Source: an uncultured Faecalibacterium sp.
Lineage (GTDB): Bacteria; Bacillota; Clostridia; Oscillospirales; Ruminococcaceae
Assembly (NCBI GenBank): GCA_900539945.1
Contig: UQDV01000020.1
Location: forward strand, 1-42,168
Reading direction: 5' to 3'
Length of the DNA stretch: 42,168 bases
The notes below the pieces were generated by a model. It ran no database searches. It had not been told where the DNA came from and saw only the letters and a list, made by a program, of their open reading frames with translations. A program made the position numbers and the translations under genes. Positions 16,194 to 25,130 of this stretch are shown here, piece by piece (position 1 is the stretch's first letter; each line of letters opens with the position of its first letter).

Positions 16194-16244
16194 GTGGCGT
16201 TGTTGCGAAAAAGTCTCTGCGCCAGCCACTCTTCCGGGGACACA

Positions 16245-16280
16245 AAAAAGCCCTCCCCCATTGCTGGGAAAGGGCTTTTG
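16245..16280 (-). terminator. Terminator of the alpha (infA-rplQ) operon
   Basis: On the minus strand AAGCCCTTTCCC pairs imperfectly with GGGGAGGGCTT around an AGCAAT loop, followed by six T, about 30 nt after the rplQ stop. It separates the ribosomal cluster from the lipoprotein operon promoter. Confidence 0.85.
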
Positions 16281-16307
16281 TCAACCGTTTATACAGTTAG
16301 AGCAGGC

Positions 16308-16649
16308 TCAGACGAGCTCCAGAACTGCCATCTCGGCAGCGTCGCCGCGGCGAGCGCCGATCTTGATGATGCGGGTGTAGCCGCCGTTGCGGTCAGCGTA
16401 CTTGGGGCTGATCTCGTCAAACAGCTTCTTTGCAACATCTTCCTTGGTGATGTAGGCGTAGACCTGACGCTTGGTGTGCAGGTCGCTTGCCTTGCCAAGG
16501 GTGATCATCTTCTCGGCCATGGAACGAACGTCCTTGGCGCGAGTGACAGTGGTCTCAATCTTGCCATTCTCTAACAGGTAGGTAACCATAGCGCGCATCA
16601 TAGCGTTGCGGCTGTCGCTGGTTCTACCGAGCTTTCTGGTACCGGGCAT
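16308..16649 (-). CDS. rplQ: Large-subunit ribosomal protein L17
   Basis: 113 residues, the usual length for L17, which sits near the peptide exit tunnel of the 50S subunit. The start [20 protein letters not shown] and the end MAVLELV are characteristic. It is the last gene of the alpha operon, 26 nt after rpoA, and is followed by a strong terminator. The ATG has GGAG upstream. Confidence 0.98.
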   Translation of the reverse strand: MPGTRKLGRTSDSRNAMMRAMVTYLLENGKIETTVTRAKDVRSMAEKMITLGKASDLHTKRQVYAYITKEDVAKKLFDEISPKYADRNGGYTRIIKIGARRGDAAEMAVLELV

Positions 16650-16675
16650 CCCGTTTCACTCCTTAATTATTTTAG

Positions 16676-17632
16676 TTATTCGTCATCCGTGTTCAGCTTG
16701 AAGCCCAGGGAGTCCAGCTTTGCCATGACTTCTTCCAGGCTCTTGCGACCGAGGTTGCGGACCTTCATCATCTCGTCCTCGCTCTTGCTGACCAGATCTT
16801 CCACCGTGTTGATACCGGCACGCTTCAGGCAGTTGAAGGAACGCACGCTCAGATCCAGCTCTTCGATGGTCATCTCCAGAGCCTTTTCCTTGTCGTCGTT
16901 GGTCTTTTCCACCATGATCTCAGCGCCGGCTGCCTCGTCGGACAGGTTGACGAACAGGTTCAGGTGCTCGGTCAGCACGCGGGCAGCCAGAGAAACGGCT
17001 TCCTGCGCATTGATCGTGCCATCGGTCCAAACCTCGATGGTCAGCTTGTCGTAATCGATTGCCTGGCCAACACGGGTGCTCTCGACGTTGTAATTCACCT
17101 TGAGCACAGGGGTGTAAATGCTGTCAACGGGAAGAGTGTTGATGTCATTCTTCTCGATGATAGCCTGTTTGTTGCGCTCTGCGGGCACATAGCCACGGCC
17201 CTTGTCGAAGGTGAGCTCCATGACGAGCTTGGCACCCTCACCCAGGGTTGCAATGTGCCACTCAGGGTTCAAAATTTCGATGTCATCGCCCTGCTTGATG
17301 TTGTCAGCGGTGACCTCACAGGGGCCGACTGCCTCAACACGCACTGTCTTCGGACCCTCGGTGTACAGCTTTGCAGCGATACCCTTCAGGTTCAGGACAA
17401 TTTCGGTAACGTCTTCCTTGACGCCCTCAATGGTGGAGAACTCGTGAACCACGCCGTCAATCTTGACGCTGGTCACGGCGACACCGGGCAGAGAGGAAAG
17501 AAGCACACGACGCAGGCTATTGCCCAGTGTGATGCCAAAGCCACGCTCCAGCGGTTCTGCCACGAATTTGCCGTAGCGGCCGTCCGGGGACAGGCTTGCC
17601 GTTTCGATTTTGGGACGTTCAATCTCCATCAT
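16676..17632 (-). CDS. rpoA: RNA polymerase alpha subunit
   Basis: 318 residues. Alpha dimerises to begin polymerase assembly and its C-terminal domain contacts UP elements and activators. The N-terminal domain shows [20 protein letters not shown] (dimer core). The alpha-CTD near residues 250-310 contains [22 protein letters not shown] and [11 protein letters not shown], with the DNA-binding Arg and Asn-Cys. Two consecutive ATGs begin the frame; the first has GGAGG 8 nt upstream. It lies between rpsD and rplQ, as in most Bacillota. A 114-nt gap with a small hairpin separates it from rpsD. Confidence 0.98.
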   Translation of the reverse strand: MMEIERPKIETASLSPDGRYGKFVAEPLERGFGITLGNSLRRVLLSSLPGVAVTSVKIDGVVHEFSTIEGVKEDVTEIVLNLKGIAAKLYTEGPKTVRVEAVGPCEVTADNIKQGDDIEILNPEWHIATLGEGAKLVMELTFDKGRGYVPAERNKQAIIEKNDINTLPVDSIYTPVLKVNYNVESTRVGQAIDYDKLTIEVWTDGTINAQEAVSLAARVLTEHLNLFVNLSDEAAGAEIMVEKTNDDKEKALEMTIEELDLSVRSFNCLKRAGINTVEDLVSKSEDEMMKVRNLGRKSLEEVMAKLDSLGFKLNTDDE

Positions 17633-17650
17633 ATCTATGCCCTCCTTGTC

Positions 17651-17667
17651 AAACCGGCGGGAGCCGC
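17651..17667 (-). promoter_or_regulatory. Intercistronic hairpin in the rpsD-rpoA gap
   Basis: A perfect 7-bp GC stem (CCGGCGG / CCGCCGG, loop of 3) just before the rpoA ribosome binding site, inside a 114-nt gap that is unusually long for this operon. There is no T-run, so it is not an obvious terminator; it may be an RNA-stability or translation-control element. Confidence 0.45.
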
Positions 17668-17746
17668 CGGCCCATTATTGAATTCTTTCAAAGAAAAGAA
17701 TGCGAAAGCGAGCCATCCAGTGGGAAGGCCCCGCCTTCTTAATGGA

Positions 17747-18349
17747 TTACTTGGAGTACAGCTCGACGATGAGGTGCTCTGCGACTTCGTAGTCGATGTC
17801 GCTGCGCTCGGGCAGCTTTGCGACAACGCCCTTCAGAGTACCTGCCTCGCGGTTCAGCCATGCGGGCAGAGCCACAACGGGAGCTTCGGGGCCAGTCAGC
17901 TTTGCAAACTTTGCAGAGGAGCGGCTGGACTCACGAACTTCGATCACGTCGCCGGCCTTCACCTGGTAAGAGGGGATGTTGACCTTCTTGCCGTTGACGG
18001 TGAAGTGAGCGTGAGACACCAGCTGACGAGCGTCGCGGCGGGTCTGAGCAAAGCCCAGGCGGAACACGACGTTGTCCAGACGGCACTCCATGATCTGCAG
18101 CAGGTTCTCACCGGTCTTGCCGGGGCGGGACTCTGCCTTCAGGTAAGCGTTGTGGAACTGCTTCTCCAGAACGCCGTAAATGAACTTGACCTTCTGCTTC
18201 TCCTTCAGCTGAGATGCGTACTCAGACTGCTTCTTGCGGACATTGCCGTTGGAGTTGCGGGTGGTATTCTTCTTTGCATAGCCCATGACCGCAGGAGAAA
18301 TGCCCAGGGCCTTGCAACGCTTTGCGATAGGCTGCGTATTCTTTGCCAT
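17747..18349 (-). CDS. rpsD: Small-subunit ribosomal protein S4 (zinc-free form)
   Basis: 200 residues. S4 is a primary 16S rRNA binder that nucleates 30S assembly and often represses its own operon. The S4 RNA-binding domain is recognisable (MECRLDNVVFRLGFAQTRRDARQLVSHAH, quoted only as its Cys68-His region and not as an exact boundary). The N-terminal zinc knuckle of classic S4 is reduced to a single Cys (AKRCKALG), so this is the zinc-independent type. The ATG follows GGAGG. It lies after rpsK, in the usual order. Confidence 0.97.
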   Translation of the reverse strand: MAKNTQPIAKRCKALGISPAVMGYAKKNTTRNSNGNVRKKQSEYASQLKEKQKVKFIYGVLEKQFHNAYLKAESRPGKTGENLLQIMECRLDNVVFRLGFAQTRRDARQLVSHAHFTVNGKKVNIPSYQVKAGDVIEVRESSRSSAKFAKLTGPEAPVVALPAWLNREAGTLKGVVAKLPERSDIDYEVAEHLIVELYSK

Positions 18350-18369
18350 AATTCAATTTCCTCCTTCGA

Positions 18370-18780
18370 TCAGACACGACGGCGCTTCGGGGGACGGCAG
18401 CCGTTGTGGGGGATGGGAGTCACGTCCTTGATCAGGGTGACTTCCAGGCCGGTAGCCTGCAGCGCACGGATAGCGGACTCACGGCCAGCGCCGGGGCCCT
18501 TGACGTAAACTTCAACAGTCTTCATGCCATGCTCGATTGCAACCTTGGCTGCGGTCTCAGCAGCAGACTGAGCTGCAAACGGGGTGCTCTTGCGGCTGCC
18601 GCGGAAGTTCAGGGAGCCAGAGGAGCACCAGGACACTGCATTGCCCTGCAGGTCGGTGATGGTGACGACGGTATTGTTGAAGGTAGACTGGATATGAGCC
18701 TGACCAGCAGCAATGTTCTTGCGCTCTTTCCGCTTCATGCGGACATTTGCGCCCTTCTTGGCGTTATTTGCACTTGCCAT
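18370..18780 (-). CDS. rpsK: Small-subunit ribosomal protein S11
   Basis: 136 residues, normal for S11, which lines the platform of the 30S subunit near the mRNA exit. Conserved blocks include [37 protein letters not shown] and the C-terminal [18 protein letters not shown]. It is 14 nt after rpsM and 20 nt before rpsD, so co-transcribed. The ATG is preceded by GGAGG. Confidence 0.98.
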   Translation of the reverse strand: MASANNAKKGANVRMKRKERKNIAAGQAHIQSTFNNTVVTITDLQGNAVSWCSSGSLNFRGSRKSTPFAAQSAAETAAKVAIEHGMKTVEVYVKGPGAGRESAIRALQATGLEVTLIKDVTPIPHNGCRPPKRRRV

Positions 18781-18794
18781 TTCTCAAATCCTCC

Positions 18795-19166
18795 TTACTT
18801 CTTCTTGTTAGCGACAGTGCGCTTCGGGCCCTTGCAGGTACGTGCATTGGTCTTGGTGCGCTGGCCGCGGCAGGGCAGATTCTTGCGATGGCGGGTGCCA
18901 CGGAAGGACTGGATCTCAACCAGGCGCTTGATGTCCAGAGCAACGTTGCGGCGCAGGTCGCCCTCAACGATGATGTTAGCCTGATCGATGTAGTCACGGA
19001 TCTTAGCCTCTTCTTCCAGAGTCAGGTCCTTGACGCGGGTATCGGGGTTGATGCCAGTTGCTTCCAGGATCTTGTTCGCAGTGGTCTGACCGATACCGTA
19101 AACGTAGGTGAGACCCACCTGAACGCGCTTCTCGCGGGGCAGGTCAACGCCGGCAATACGTGCCAT
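18795..19166 (-). CDS. rpsM: Small-subunit ribosomal protein S13
   Basis: 123 residues. S13 is in the head of the 30S subunit and contacts P-site tRNA and the 50S subunit. [14 protein letters not shown] opens the protein and a basic tail [19 protein letters not shown] closes it. The frame is open to 19181 through an in-frame TTG, but that codon lies in the ribosome binding site GGAGG; the ATG at 19166 has correct spacing and matches the family start. Confidence 0.97.
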   Translation of the reverse strand: MARIAGVDLPREKRVQVGLTYVYGIGQTTANKILEATGINPDTRVKDLTLEEEAKIRDYIDQANIIVEGDLRRNVALDIKRLVEIQSFRGTRHRKNLPCRGQRTKTNARTCKGPKRTVANKKK

Positions 19167-19248
19167 AGTAGTTTCCTCCAAAAATCATCCCATGTCAGTG
19201 TCGGGGTCTGCGCCGGGACTCTACGCACTTGACCCCCAGGCGCCCGAA

Positions 19249-19362
19249 TTAGCCCTGGCGCTGCTTATGCTTGGGGTTCTGGCAGATGACCATCACGCGG
19301 CCTTTGCGGCGGATGACCTTGCACTTTTCGCAGATGGGTTTCACGGAAGGCTTGACCTTCAT
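19249..19362 (-). CDS. rpmJ: Large-subunit ribosomal protein L36 (zinc form)
   Basis: A 37-codon gene in its conserved place between infA and rpsM. The start is [19 protein letters not shown]. Zinc ligands Cys11, Cys14, Cys27 and His32 are all present, so this is the zinc-containing form. GGAGG lies 9 nt before the ATG. L36 is the smallest 50S protein and stabilises 23S rRNA domains II, V and VI. The gap to rpsM (about 80 nt) shows nothing further. Confidence 0.97.
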   Translation of the reverse strand: MKVKPSVKPICEKCKVIRRKGRVMVICQNPKHKQRQG

Positions 19363-19397
19363 GATGTTGAACCTCCTTTTGGTTGATACCCTGGTGC

Positions 19398-19649
19398 TTA
19401 TTTGGAGCGCCAGGTGATGCGGCCCTTAGAAAGATCATAGGGCGACATTTCCACGGTAACCTTGTCCCCGGGCAGGATACGGATGAAATTGGTCCGCAGC
19501 TTGCCGGAGATGTGCGCTAAGAGGATGTGACCGCTGGGAGTGAGCTTCCCGGTGTTCTTGTCCTCGCTCAACATTTCCACCTTAAAGATGGCGTTGGGCA
19601 TGGCTTCACGCACAATGCCTTCGATCTCGATGACGTCTTCTTTAGACAA
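19398..19649 (-). CDS. infA: Translation initiation factor IF-1 with an internal insertion
   Basis: 83 residues, against about 72 in most bacteria. IF-1 occupies the ribosomal A site during initiation. The OB-fold motifs [38 protein letters not shown] and [18 protein letters not shown] are intact. About 11 extra residues (roughly 27-38, [15 protein letters not shown] region) sit in the turn where other IF-1s have a short ENG. The start is TTG (19649-19647) with GAGGAGG 8 nt upstream; TTG could be linked to IF3-type start discrimination. First gene of the alpha operon, behind a long leader. Confidence 0.96.
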   Translation of the reverse strand: MSKEDVIEIEGIVREAMPNAIFKVEMLSEDKNTGKLTPSGHILLAHISGKLRTNFIRILPGDKVTVEMSPYDLSKGRITWRSK

Positions 19650-19914
19650 GCTATTTGCCTCCTCATTTGGATCTGCTCAGTTTGTCATGGTAGGGAGCCG
19701 GAGCCTTACGTTCCAAGCCTGAAAGCACTGTGCTTTGTCGTGCCTGCGCCCGATTTTGCAGCAGCTTGCCGCTTCATGCTCTTCCCGTTCAGTGCCGGCC
19801 CTCAGACGGACAGGCGGCGATGAGCGCCACATACTTCATCTCCTGCGGCACAAAATCCGCAAAACGGGCAGAAAATCCCTGTCCGTCGAGGAAGTATCTG
19901 GCTTCCACAGCCAT
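19650..19914 (-). promoter_or_regulatory. Leader (5' UTR) of the infA operon, about 265 nt
   Basis: Transcription from the promoter at 19921-19949 would begin near 19914 and run about 265 nt before infA. Bacillota often have a KOW-domain gene here; none is seen. The leader holds a near-palindrome AAAGCAC-A-GTGCTTT (about 19725-19740) and a 41-codon frame starting exactly at the predicted transcription start (19914-19789), without a ribosome binding site. Regulation by a ribosomal protein is plausible but unproven. Confidence 0.5.
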
Positions 19915-19920
19915 TTATAG

Positions 19921-19949
19921 ATTATACACCTTTTGTTGTCAATTTGCAA
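19921..19949 (-). promoter_or_regulatory. Promoter of the infA-rplQ (alpha) operon
   Basis: Minus-strand -35 TTGCAA (19949-19944), 17-nt spacer and consensus -10 TATAAT (19926-19921). It lies downstream of the map terminator, so the alpha operon is an independent unit. The A+T-rich stretch just upstream could act as an UP element. Confidence 0.85.
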
Positions 19950-20095
19950 GAGGTTTTTTCCGTATTTCCGATAAAAAATTCTTCTGCAAAATCTTCCGGT
20001 GTCTTTGGTCCCGGCTTTTGCGCTTCTCCACCGGGAAGATGAAACTTTTTCACCAAAAGTTGTCGCAATTGCACAAAAGGCATCTCCCGGCAGCC

Positions 20096-20141
20096 AAAAA
20101 GCCGCCCGGAACGCAGCATTTCTGCACGCTCCGGGCGGCTC
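20096..20141 (-). terminator. Terminator after map
   Basis: A 10-bp GC stem (GCCGCCCGGA / TCCGGGCGGC) with an inner GCA/TGC extension, followed on the minus strand by five T, about 23 nt after the map stop. Confidence 0.9.
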
Positions 20142-20163
20142 GGACCCTATCTTATGAAGTTGA

Positions 20164-20955
20164 TTACTTGAGGCTGAAGGTCTCCGGGTCAAAGTCCGGA
20201 TCATCCCAGAAGCGGGTCATGATCTCGGTGCGGTCCTTCAGGATCGCATTCGAGTGCTCGAAATGCGCAGCCAGGCCGCCGTCCTTGGTCTTGACCGTCC
20301 AGCCGTCAGACAGCTGCTTGATCTTGCAGTCGTACTGGCAGATCATGGGCTCGATGGCAATGGTCATGCCGGGCACCAGGCGCGGGCCGCGGCCCTGATG
20401 GCCGTAGTTGGGCACTTCCGGATCTTCGTGCAGCTCCTTGCCGGTGCCGTGACCTACGAACTCGCGCACCACCGAGAAACCGGCATCCTCGCAGTAGCTC
20501 TGCACGGCATAGCCGATATCACCGATGCGGTTGCCTGCCTTGGCAGCCTCGATGCCCTTGTACAGAGCAGCCTTGGTCACGTCCAGCAGACGCTGAGCCT
20601 CCAGGTCGATCTTGCCCACCGCATAGGTGCAGGCATTGTCGCCGTTGAAGCCGTCGATCTTGGCACCGGTGTCGATGCTCACGATGTCGCCGGGGCGGAT
20701 CACGATGTCATGGGAAGGGATGCCGTGGATGATGGTATCGTTCAGACTGATGCAGGCTGTGCCCGGAAATCCATACAGACCCTTGAAGTTGGGGGTGCCG
20801 CCGTGCTTCACGATGAAGTCGTAGATCAGCTTGTCCAGCTCCCAGGTGGTCATACCTGCTTCGATATGCTCCCCGCCGTACTTCAGGGCAGCTGCGCTCA
20901 GGGCATTTGCCTTGCGCATGCCGTCCAGCTCTTTTGCATTTTTGATCTGAATCAC
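20164..20955 (-). CDS. map: Type I methionine aminopeptidase
   Basis: 263 residues. MetAP removes the initiator Met from nascent proteins. The five metal ligands are present: Asp95, Asp106, His169, Glu202 and Glu233; the substrate His is in IIHGIPS (77). The start is a GTG (20955-20953) 2 nt after the adk stop, with its GGAGG formed by the last adk codons, so map is coupled to adk. It ends at a strong terminator. The C-terminal tail (TRFWDDPDFDPETFSLK) extends slightly beyond the core fold. Confidence 0.97.
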   Translation of the reverse strand: MIQIKNAKELDGMRKANALSAAALKYGGEHIEAGMTTWELDKLIYDFIVKHGGTPNFKGLYGFPGTACISLNDTIIHGIPSHDIVIRPGDIVSIDTGAKIDGFNGDNACTYAVGKIDLEAQRLLDVTKAALYKGIEAAKAGNRIGDIGYAVQSYCEDAGFSVVREFVGHGTGKELHEDPEVPNYGHQGRGPRLVPGMTIAIEPMICQYDCKIKQLSDGWTVKTKDGGLAAHFEHSNAILKDRTEIMTRFWDDPDFDPETFSLK

Positions 20956-20957
20956 GA

Positions 20958-21590
20958 TTATGCCTCCAAAGCCTTCATGACTTCTGCAGTGGTCTCCTCA
21001 ATGGAGGGGCAGAACTTGATCTCCGCCAGCTTGCCGCGGGTACGGTAGAAATCCACCAGCGGCTCGGTCTGCTCGTGGTATGCCTTCAGGCGATCCAGCA
21101 CGGTGGCGGGCTGGTCATCCTTGCGGATGACGGTCTTGCCGCCGCACAGGTCGCACACACCCTCGACCTTGCTCTTCTTGTTGATGATGTGGTAGCTGGC
21201 GCCGCACTTTTCGCAGACGCGGCGGCCGCTCATGCGCTCCACGATCACATTGTCCTCGACCTGCAGCTCCAGCACCTTGTCGATGCGGATGCCCATGGTC
21301 TCGATGGCCTCGGCCTGGGCGATGGTGCGGGGCACGCCGTCCAGGATGAAGCCGTTGGCGCAGTCGGGCTGTGCCAGACGCTCCTTCAGGATGCCGATGA
21401 TGACCTCATCGGGCACCAGTGCGCCGGCGTCCATGAAGCTCTTGGCCTTCAGGCCCATCTCGGTGCCATCCTTCACGGCAGCACGCAGGATGTTGCCGGT
21501 GCTGATGGAGGGGATGTTCAGCTTTGCGCAGATGATCTCGGCCTGCGTGCCCTTACCGGCACCAGGTGCGCCCAACAGGATCAGATTCAT
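20958..21590 (-). CDS. adk: Adenylate kinase (zinc-lid type)
   Basis: 210 residues. It interconverts ATP + AMP and 2 ADP. The P-loop GAPGAGKGT is at 7-15, the AMP-binding region has STGNILR (30-36) and DGVPRTIAQAE (84-94). The LID carries four cysteines (126, 129, 146, 149) that bind zinc, as in most Gram-positive and anaerobic species. GGAG precedes the ATG. It follows secY in the conserved order, but a terminator-like hairpin lies between them, so it may rely on read-through or a weak promoter. Confidence 0.97.
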   Translation of the reverse strand: MNLILLGAPGAGKGTQAEIICAKLNIPSISTGNILRAAVKDGTEMGLKAKSFMDAGALVPDEVIIGILKERLAQPDCANGFILDGVPRTIAQAEAIETMGIRIDKVLELQVEDNVIVERMSGRRVCEKCGASYHIINKKSKVEGVCDLCGGKTVIRKDDQPATVLDRLKAYHEQTEPLVDFYRTRGKLAEIKFCPSIEETTAEVMKALEA

Positions 21591-21635
21591 AGGATCGCTC
21601 CTTTCCTTTGTTAAAGGACATTAACTCTCAAAAAG

Positions 21636-21682
21636 CAAAAAAGCACTGAAAAGTCCGAGCGTACTCTCCTTTCCAGTGCTTT
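21636..21682 (-). terminator. Terminator-like hairpin between secY and adk
   Basis: AGCACTG pairs with CAGTGCT, extended by GAAA/TTTC inside, followed on the minus strand by six T. It would reduce transcription from the S10-spc operon into adk-map. Downstream only a weak promoter match (TTGCTT-17-TTTAAC) is seen, so partial read-through is likely. Confidence 0.8.
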
Positions 21683-21702
21683 CTCACATCTTATTGTTCA
21701 GA

Positions 21703-23001
21703 TCAGCCAAGGAAACCCTTGTGGTTGCGCATGGTCATAAAGCTGTCGAGGGCGCGGGTGGTATCCAAAGCCACGCCAACCACGATCAGCAGACTGGTAC
21801 CGCCCAGCTGAATGCTCAGACCGGTGAGGTTGCCCAGAATGATCGGCAGCACAGCCACCACAGCCAAGAAGATGGCACCGATAAGGGTGATCTTGTTCAG
21901 GGTGCGGGTGATGAAATCGCTGGTCGGCTTGCCGGGACGGAAGCCGGGGATCGAGCCGTTGTTGCGGCGCAGATTGTTGGCGATCTCAACAGGGTTGTAC
22001 TGAATGGCAACATAGAAGTAGTTGAATGCCAGGATCAGCAGCAGGTAGATCACGATGTACAGCCAAGAGGTGTAGTTGAACGTCCGGAAGAACGTGTACC
22101 ACACCGGATGTGCCTCGGGGTCGATCTGCAGGAAACTGCCGATGGTGCCCGGGATGGAAACCATTGCCGAAGCGAAGATGATGGGCATGACGCCGCTCAT
22201 ATTCAGCTTCAGGGGCAGATAGCTGTTCTGCCCGCCCATCTGCTTGCGGCCCACCACGCGCTTGGCGTACTGGATGTTGATGCGGCGCTCTGCGTTGGTC
22301 ATGATGATGACGAACACAACGGCCACCAGAGCCAGAACGACCAGCAGCGGCAGGAAGAAGTAGTACTGGGGCTTGCCGGACGCTGCCTGGGTCAGCAGAC
22401 CCGTGACAGAGGTGTACAGCGAGGACCAGTTGGACACGATGGAAGCAAAGATCAGCAGGGAAACACCGTTGCCGATGCCCTTGTCATCGATCTGCTCGCC
22501 GCACCAGGTGATCAGCTGAGCACCTGCCACGAAGGTCGCGATGATGACCACAGCGGCAAAAATGCCGGCTGCGCCGTCTCTGTATTCCAGAGCATTCATG
22601 TTGCGGATCACGAAGTAGTAGCCAATGCCCATGATCAGAGCGATCACAGCACCGGCGTACCGGTTGATCTGCTGCAGCTTCTGCTGGCCGTCAGCTTCCT
22701 TCGCCAGATTTTCCAGCGAGGGGATGGCCACGGTGAGCAGCTGCACAATAATGGAGGCGTTGATATAGGGTGTCACACCTAACGCGAAGAGCGTGCAGCG
22801 GGCCAGTGCACCACCGCTCATCATATTCAGATACGAGAGCATGTCGCCGTTGCTTGCAAACATCTGCGTCAGCGCAGTGCTGGAAACAAACGGAACAGGG
22901 ATGGCACAGCCCAGACGGTACACCACGAGGATCGCCAGCGTGAACAGGAGACGATTTTTAAGCTCGGGGATCTTCCATGCGTTTCGGAATGTCTGGAACA
23001 C
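21703..23001 (-). CDS. secY: Protein translocase subunit SecY
   Basis: 432 residues with ten membrane helices forming the SecYEG protein-conducting channel. Typical blocks are the start FRNAWKIPELKNRLLFTL, the plug/TM2 region LGVTPYINASIIVQLL, and the cytoplasmic loops with NNGSIPGFRPGKPT. The start is a GTG at 23001, one base after the rplO stop, with GAGGTGAT overlapping the end of rplO; translation is therefore coupled. Last gene of the spc section before the terminator. Confidence 0.98.
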   Translation of the reverse strand: MFQTFRNAWKIPELKNRLLFTLAILVVYRLGCAIPVPFVSSTALTQMFASNGDMLSYLNMMSGGALARCTLFALGVTPYINASIIVQLLTVAIPSLENLAKEADGQQKLQQINRYAGAVIALIMGIGYYFVIRNMNALEYRDGAAGIFAAVVIIATFVAGAQLITWCGEQIDDKGIGNGVSLLIFASIVSNWSSLYTSVTGLLTQAASGKPQYYFFLPLLVVLALVAVVFVIIMTNAERRINIQYAKRVVGRKQMGGQNSYLPLKLNMSGVMPIIFASAMVSIPGTIGSFLQIDPEAHPVWYTFFRTFNYTSWLYIVIYLLLILAFNYFYVAIQYNPVEIANNLRRNNGSIPGFRPGKPTSDFITRTLNKITLIGAIFLAVVAVLPIILGNLTGLSIQLGGTSLLIVVGVALDTTRALDSFMTMRNHKGFLG

Positions 23002-23002
23002 C

Positions 23003-23443
23003 TTACATCACCTCAGCCTTTCCGCCTGCCTTCTCGATTTTCTCTTTGGCAGAAGCGGAATAGGCTGCGGCCTTCACGGTCAGAGCCTTGGTCAGCTCGC
23101 CGTTGCCCAGAACCTTAACGCCGTCCAGGGTCTTCTTGACCAGACCCTTTGCCTTCAGAGCCTCGGTATCGACAACGTCGCCGGCATTGAAAGCAGCTTC
23201 CAGGTCAGCCACGTTGACGATGGCGTACTGGGTAGCAAAGATGTTGTTAAAGCCAACCTTGGGCAGGCGGCGTGCCAGAGGCATCTGGCCGCCCTCGAAA
23301 CCAGCGTGCTTCACGCCGGAACGGGCCTTCTGGCCCTTGCTGCCGAAGCCGGCAGTCTTGCCGTTGCCGGAGCCAATGCCGCGGCCCTTGCGGGTCACAG
23401 GCTTGTTGGCACCCTTGCTGGCGTGCAATTCATGAAGTTTCAT
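23003..23443 (-). CDS. rplO: Large-subunit ribosomal protein L15
   Basis: 146 residues. L15 is a late-assembly 50S protein with a Gly-rich basic N-terminal tail. [19 protein letters not shown] followed by [20 protein letters not shown] is the typical opening, and [16 protein letters not shown] the central block. It ends in EVM with the stop one base before the secY GTG. A GGGGG-type ribosome binding site precedes the ATG. Confidence 0.98.
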   Translation of the reverse strand: MKLHELHASKGANKPVTRKGRGIGSGNGKTAGFGSKGQKARSGVKHAGFEGGQMPLARRLPKVGFNNIFATQYAIVNVADLEAAFNAGDVVDTEALKAKGLVKKTLDGVKVLGNGELTKALTVKAAAYSASAKEKIEKAGGKAEVM

Positions 23444-23463
23444 TGTGCGTATACCCCCTGCTA

Positions 23464-23649
23464 TTAGGCTTCGGTGACGCTGAGCAGGAAGCCGATCTTA
23501 GCGATCTTGCCCTGCGTTGCAGCGTTGTCAGGCTGAACGGTAACGTCGCCCGGCTTCTTCAGGCCCAGGGCCTCAGCGGTAGCGATCTGCTTAGCGCCGC
23601 GGCCAATCAGGCTCTTCTTCAGCTCGATCTTGAGCATCTTATCTGCCAT
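23464..23649 (-). CDS. rpmD: Large-subunit ribosomal protein L30
   Basis: 61 residues, normal for bacterial L30. The motif [20 protein letters not shown] and the following [15 protein letters not shown] are diagnostic. It sits between rpsE and rplO in the conserved order, with 14-20 nt gaps. GGAGG lies before the ATG. L30 binds 5S and 23S rRNA in the 50S subunit. Confidence 0.97.
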   Translation of the reverse strand: MADKMLKIELKKSLIGRGAKQIATAEALGLKKPGDVTVQPDNAATQGKIAKIGFLLSVTEA

Positions 23650-23663
23650 GGTGTGTTACCTCC

Positions 23664-24164
23664 TTAACCCAGAATTTCTTTCACGGTCTTGCCGCGCTTT
23701 TCAGCAACAGACTCTGCGCTGACCAGGCCGCACAGACCTGCGAAGGTAGCAGACACAACGTTGATGGGGTTGTTGGAACGCATAGACTTCGCACGAATGT
23801 CCTTGATGCCAGCTGCCTCAATGACGGCACGCACAGGGCCGCCGGCGATCATGCCGGTACCGGGTGCAGCCGGCTTGAGCAGAACGGCGCCTGCGCCGTA
23901 CTTGCCGACGATCTCGTGGGGGATGGTGGTGCCCTTCAGGGCAACCTTGTGCATGTTCTTCTTGGCAGCAGCCTCGCCCTTGCGAATTGCCTCAGGCACT
24001 TCGCCGGACTTGCCGATGCCGTAACCGATGGTGCCCTTGCCGTCGCCCACGACAACCAGAGCGGCAAACTTCATGATGCGGCCGCCCTTGACAGTCTTGG
24101 AAACGCGGTTGATGGAGACAACCTTGGTGATCATGCCGTCGTCTTCACGGTTTCTCATAGCCAT
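23664..24164 (-). CDS. rpsE: Small-subunit ribosomal protein S5
   Basis: 166 residues. S5 contributes to decoding fidelity and mRNA unwinding at the entry channel. The double-stranded RNA-binding-like N-terminal domain has [19 protein letters not shown] and [17 protein letters not shown]; the C-terminal half has [17 protein letters not shown]. The ATG follows GAGGAGG. Position between rplR and rpmD is standard. Confidence 0.98.
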   Translation of the reverse strand: MAMRNREDDGMITKVVSINRVSKTVKGGRIMKFAALVVVGDGKGTIGYGIGKSGEVPEAIRKGEAAAKKNMHKVALKGTTIPHEIVGKYGAGAVLLKPAAPGTGMIAGGPVRAVIEAAGIKDIRAKSMRSNNPINVVSATFAGLCGLVSAESVAEKRGKTVKEILG

Positions 24165-24183
24165 AATGTGTTTCCTCCTCTCA

Positions 24184-24543
24184 TTACAGCTTCAGGCCGC
24201 CCTCACGGGCGCCATCAGCCAGGGCCTTAACACGGCCATGATAAACGTAACCGCCACGGTCGAACACGACCTCGGTGATGCCCTTTTCCAGAGCCTTTGC
24301 TGCGATCTTCTTGCCGATCTCAGCAGCGGCTTCGACGTTGCCGCCGTTGCCGTTGAAGTCCTTGTCCATCGTAGAAGCCGACACCAGAGTCACGCCCTGC
24401 TCATCATCGATGATCTGAGCGTAAATGTGCTTGGCGGAGCGGAAAACATCCAGGCGAGGACGTGCTGCGGTGCCGCTGATCTTGTTGCGAACGCGGCGAT
24501 GACGACGAAGACGAGCTTCGTTCTTGTCGATCTGCTTAACCAT
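24184..24543 (-). CDS. rplR: Large-subunit ribosomal protein L18
   Basis: 119 residues. L18 helps carry 5S rRNA into the 50S subunit with L5. [20 protein letters not shown] opens the RNA-binding domain; the end [20 protein letters not shown] and REGGLKL is typical. It is 18 nt after rplF and has GGAG upstream of its ATG. Confidence 0.98.
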   Translation of the reverse strand: MVKQIDKNEARLRRHRRVRNKISGTAARPRLDVFRSAKHIYAQIIDDEQGVTLVSASTMDKDFNGNGGNVEAAAEIGKKIAAKALEKGITEVVFDRGGYVYHGRVKALADGAREGGLKL

Positions 24544-24561
24544 TGTCTTTCACTCCTTACC

Positions 24562-25113
24562 TTATTTCTTGCCCTTGCCGGCCTTGCCTTCTTTGTGCTT
24601 GACAACCTCGCCCTCGTAGCGGATGCCCTTGCCCTTGTACGGCTCAGGCGGCTTCTTGGCGCGGATCTCGGCAGCGTACTGGCCGACCTTCTGCTTGTCA
24701 ATACCGGTAACAGTGAAGTGGTTGGGATCCTGCCACACGATGGTGCAATCCTCGGTATCGGGGATGTTCACCTGGTGGGAGAAGCCCAGGTTCATGACCA
24801 GGTTAGAGCCCTGCTTCTGGCAGCGCAGGCCGACGCCCACGATCTCCAGTTTCTTCTCGTAGCCGTTCACAACACCGTTCACCATGTTGGCGATGTTGGT
24901 ACGGGTCAGGCCGTGCAGGCTGCGGGCCTGGGGTTCGTCATTGGGGCGGGTAACCAGAACTTCATTGCCCTCGACCTTGACGGTCATCAGGGGATGATAG
25001 TTGGAATTCAGGCTGCCCTTGGGGCCCTTGACGGCGACGGTGTGTGCTGCCTCATCGACAGTGACAGTGACGCCGGCAGGAATGACGATGGGTTTTCTTC
25101 CAATTCTCGACAT
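24562..25113 (-). CDS. rplF: Large-subunit ribosomal protein L6
   Basis: 183 residues, two repeated L6 domains. L6 lies at the base of the L7/L12 stalk near the sarcin-ricin loop. SRIGRKPIVIPAGVTV begins the protein and PPEPYKGKGIRYEGEVVKHK near the end is the invariant L6 signature. A GGGG-type ribosome binding site precedes the ATG. Standard position between rpsH and rplR. Confidence 0.98.
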   Translation of the reverse strand: MSRIGRKPIVIPAGVTVTVDEAAHTVAVKGPKGSLNSNYHPLMTVKVEGNEVLVTRPNDEPQARSLHGLTRTNIANMVNGVVNGYEKKLEIVGVGLRCQKQGSNLVMNLGFSHQVNIPDTEDCTIVWQDPNHFTVTGIDKQKVGQYAAEIRAKKPPEPYKGKGIRYEGEVVKHKEGKAGKGKK

Positions 25114-25130
25114 TGTCTTTTACCCCTTTC

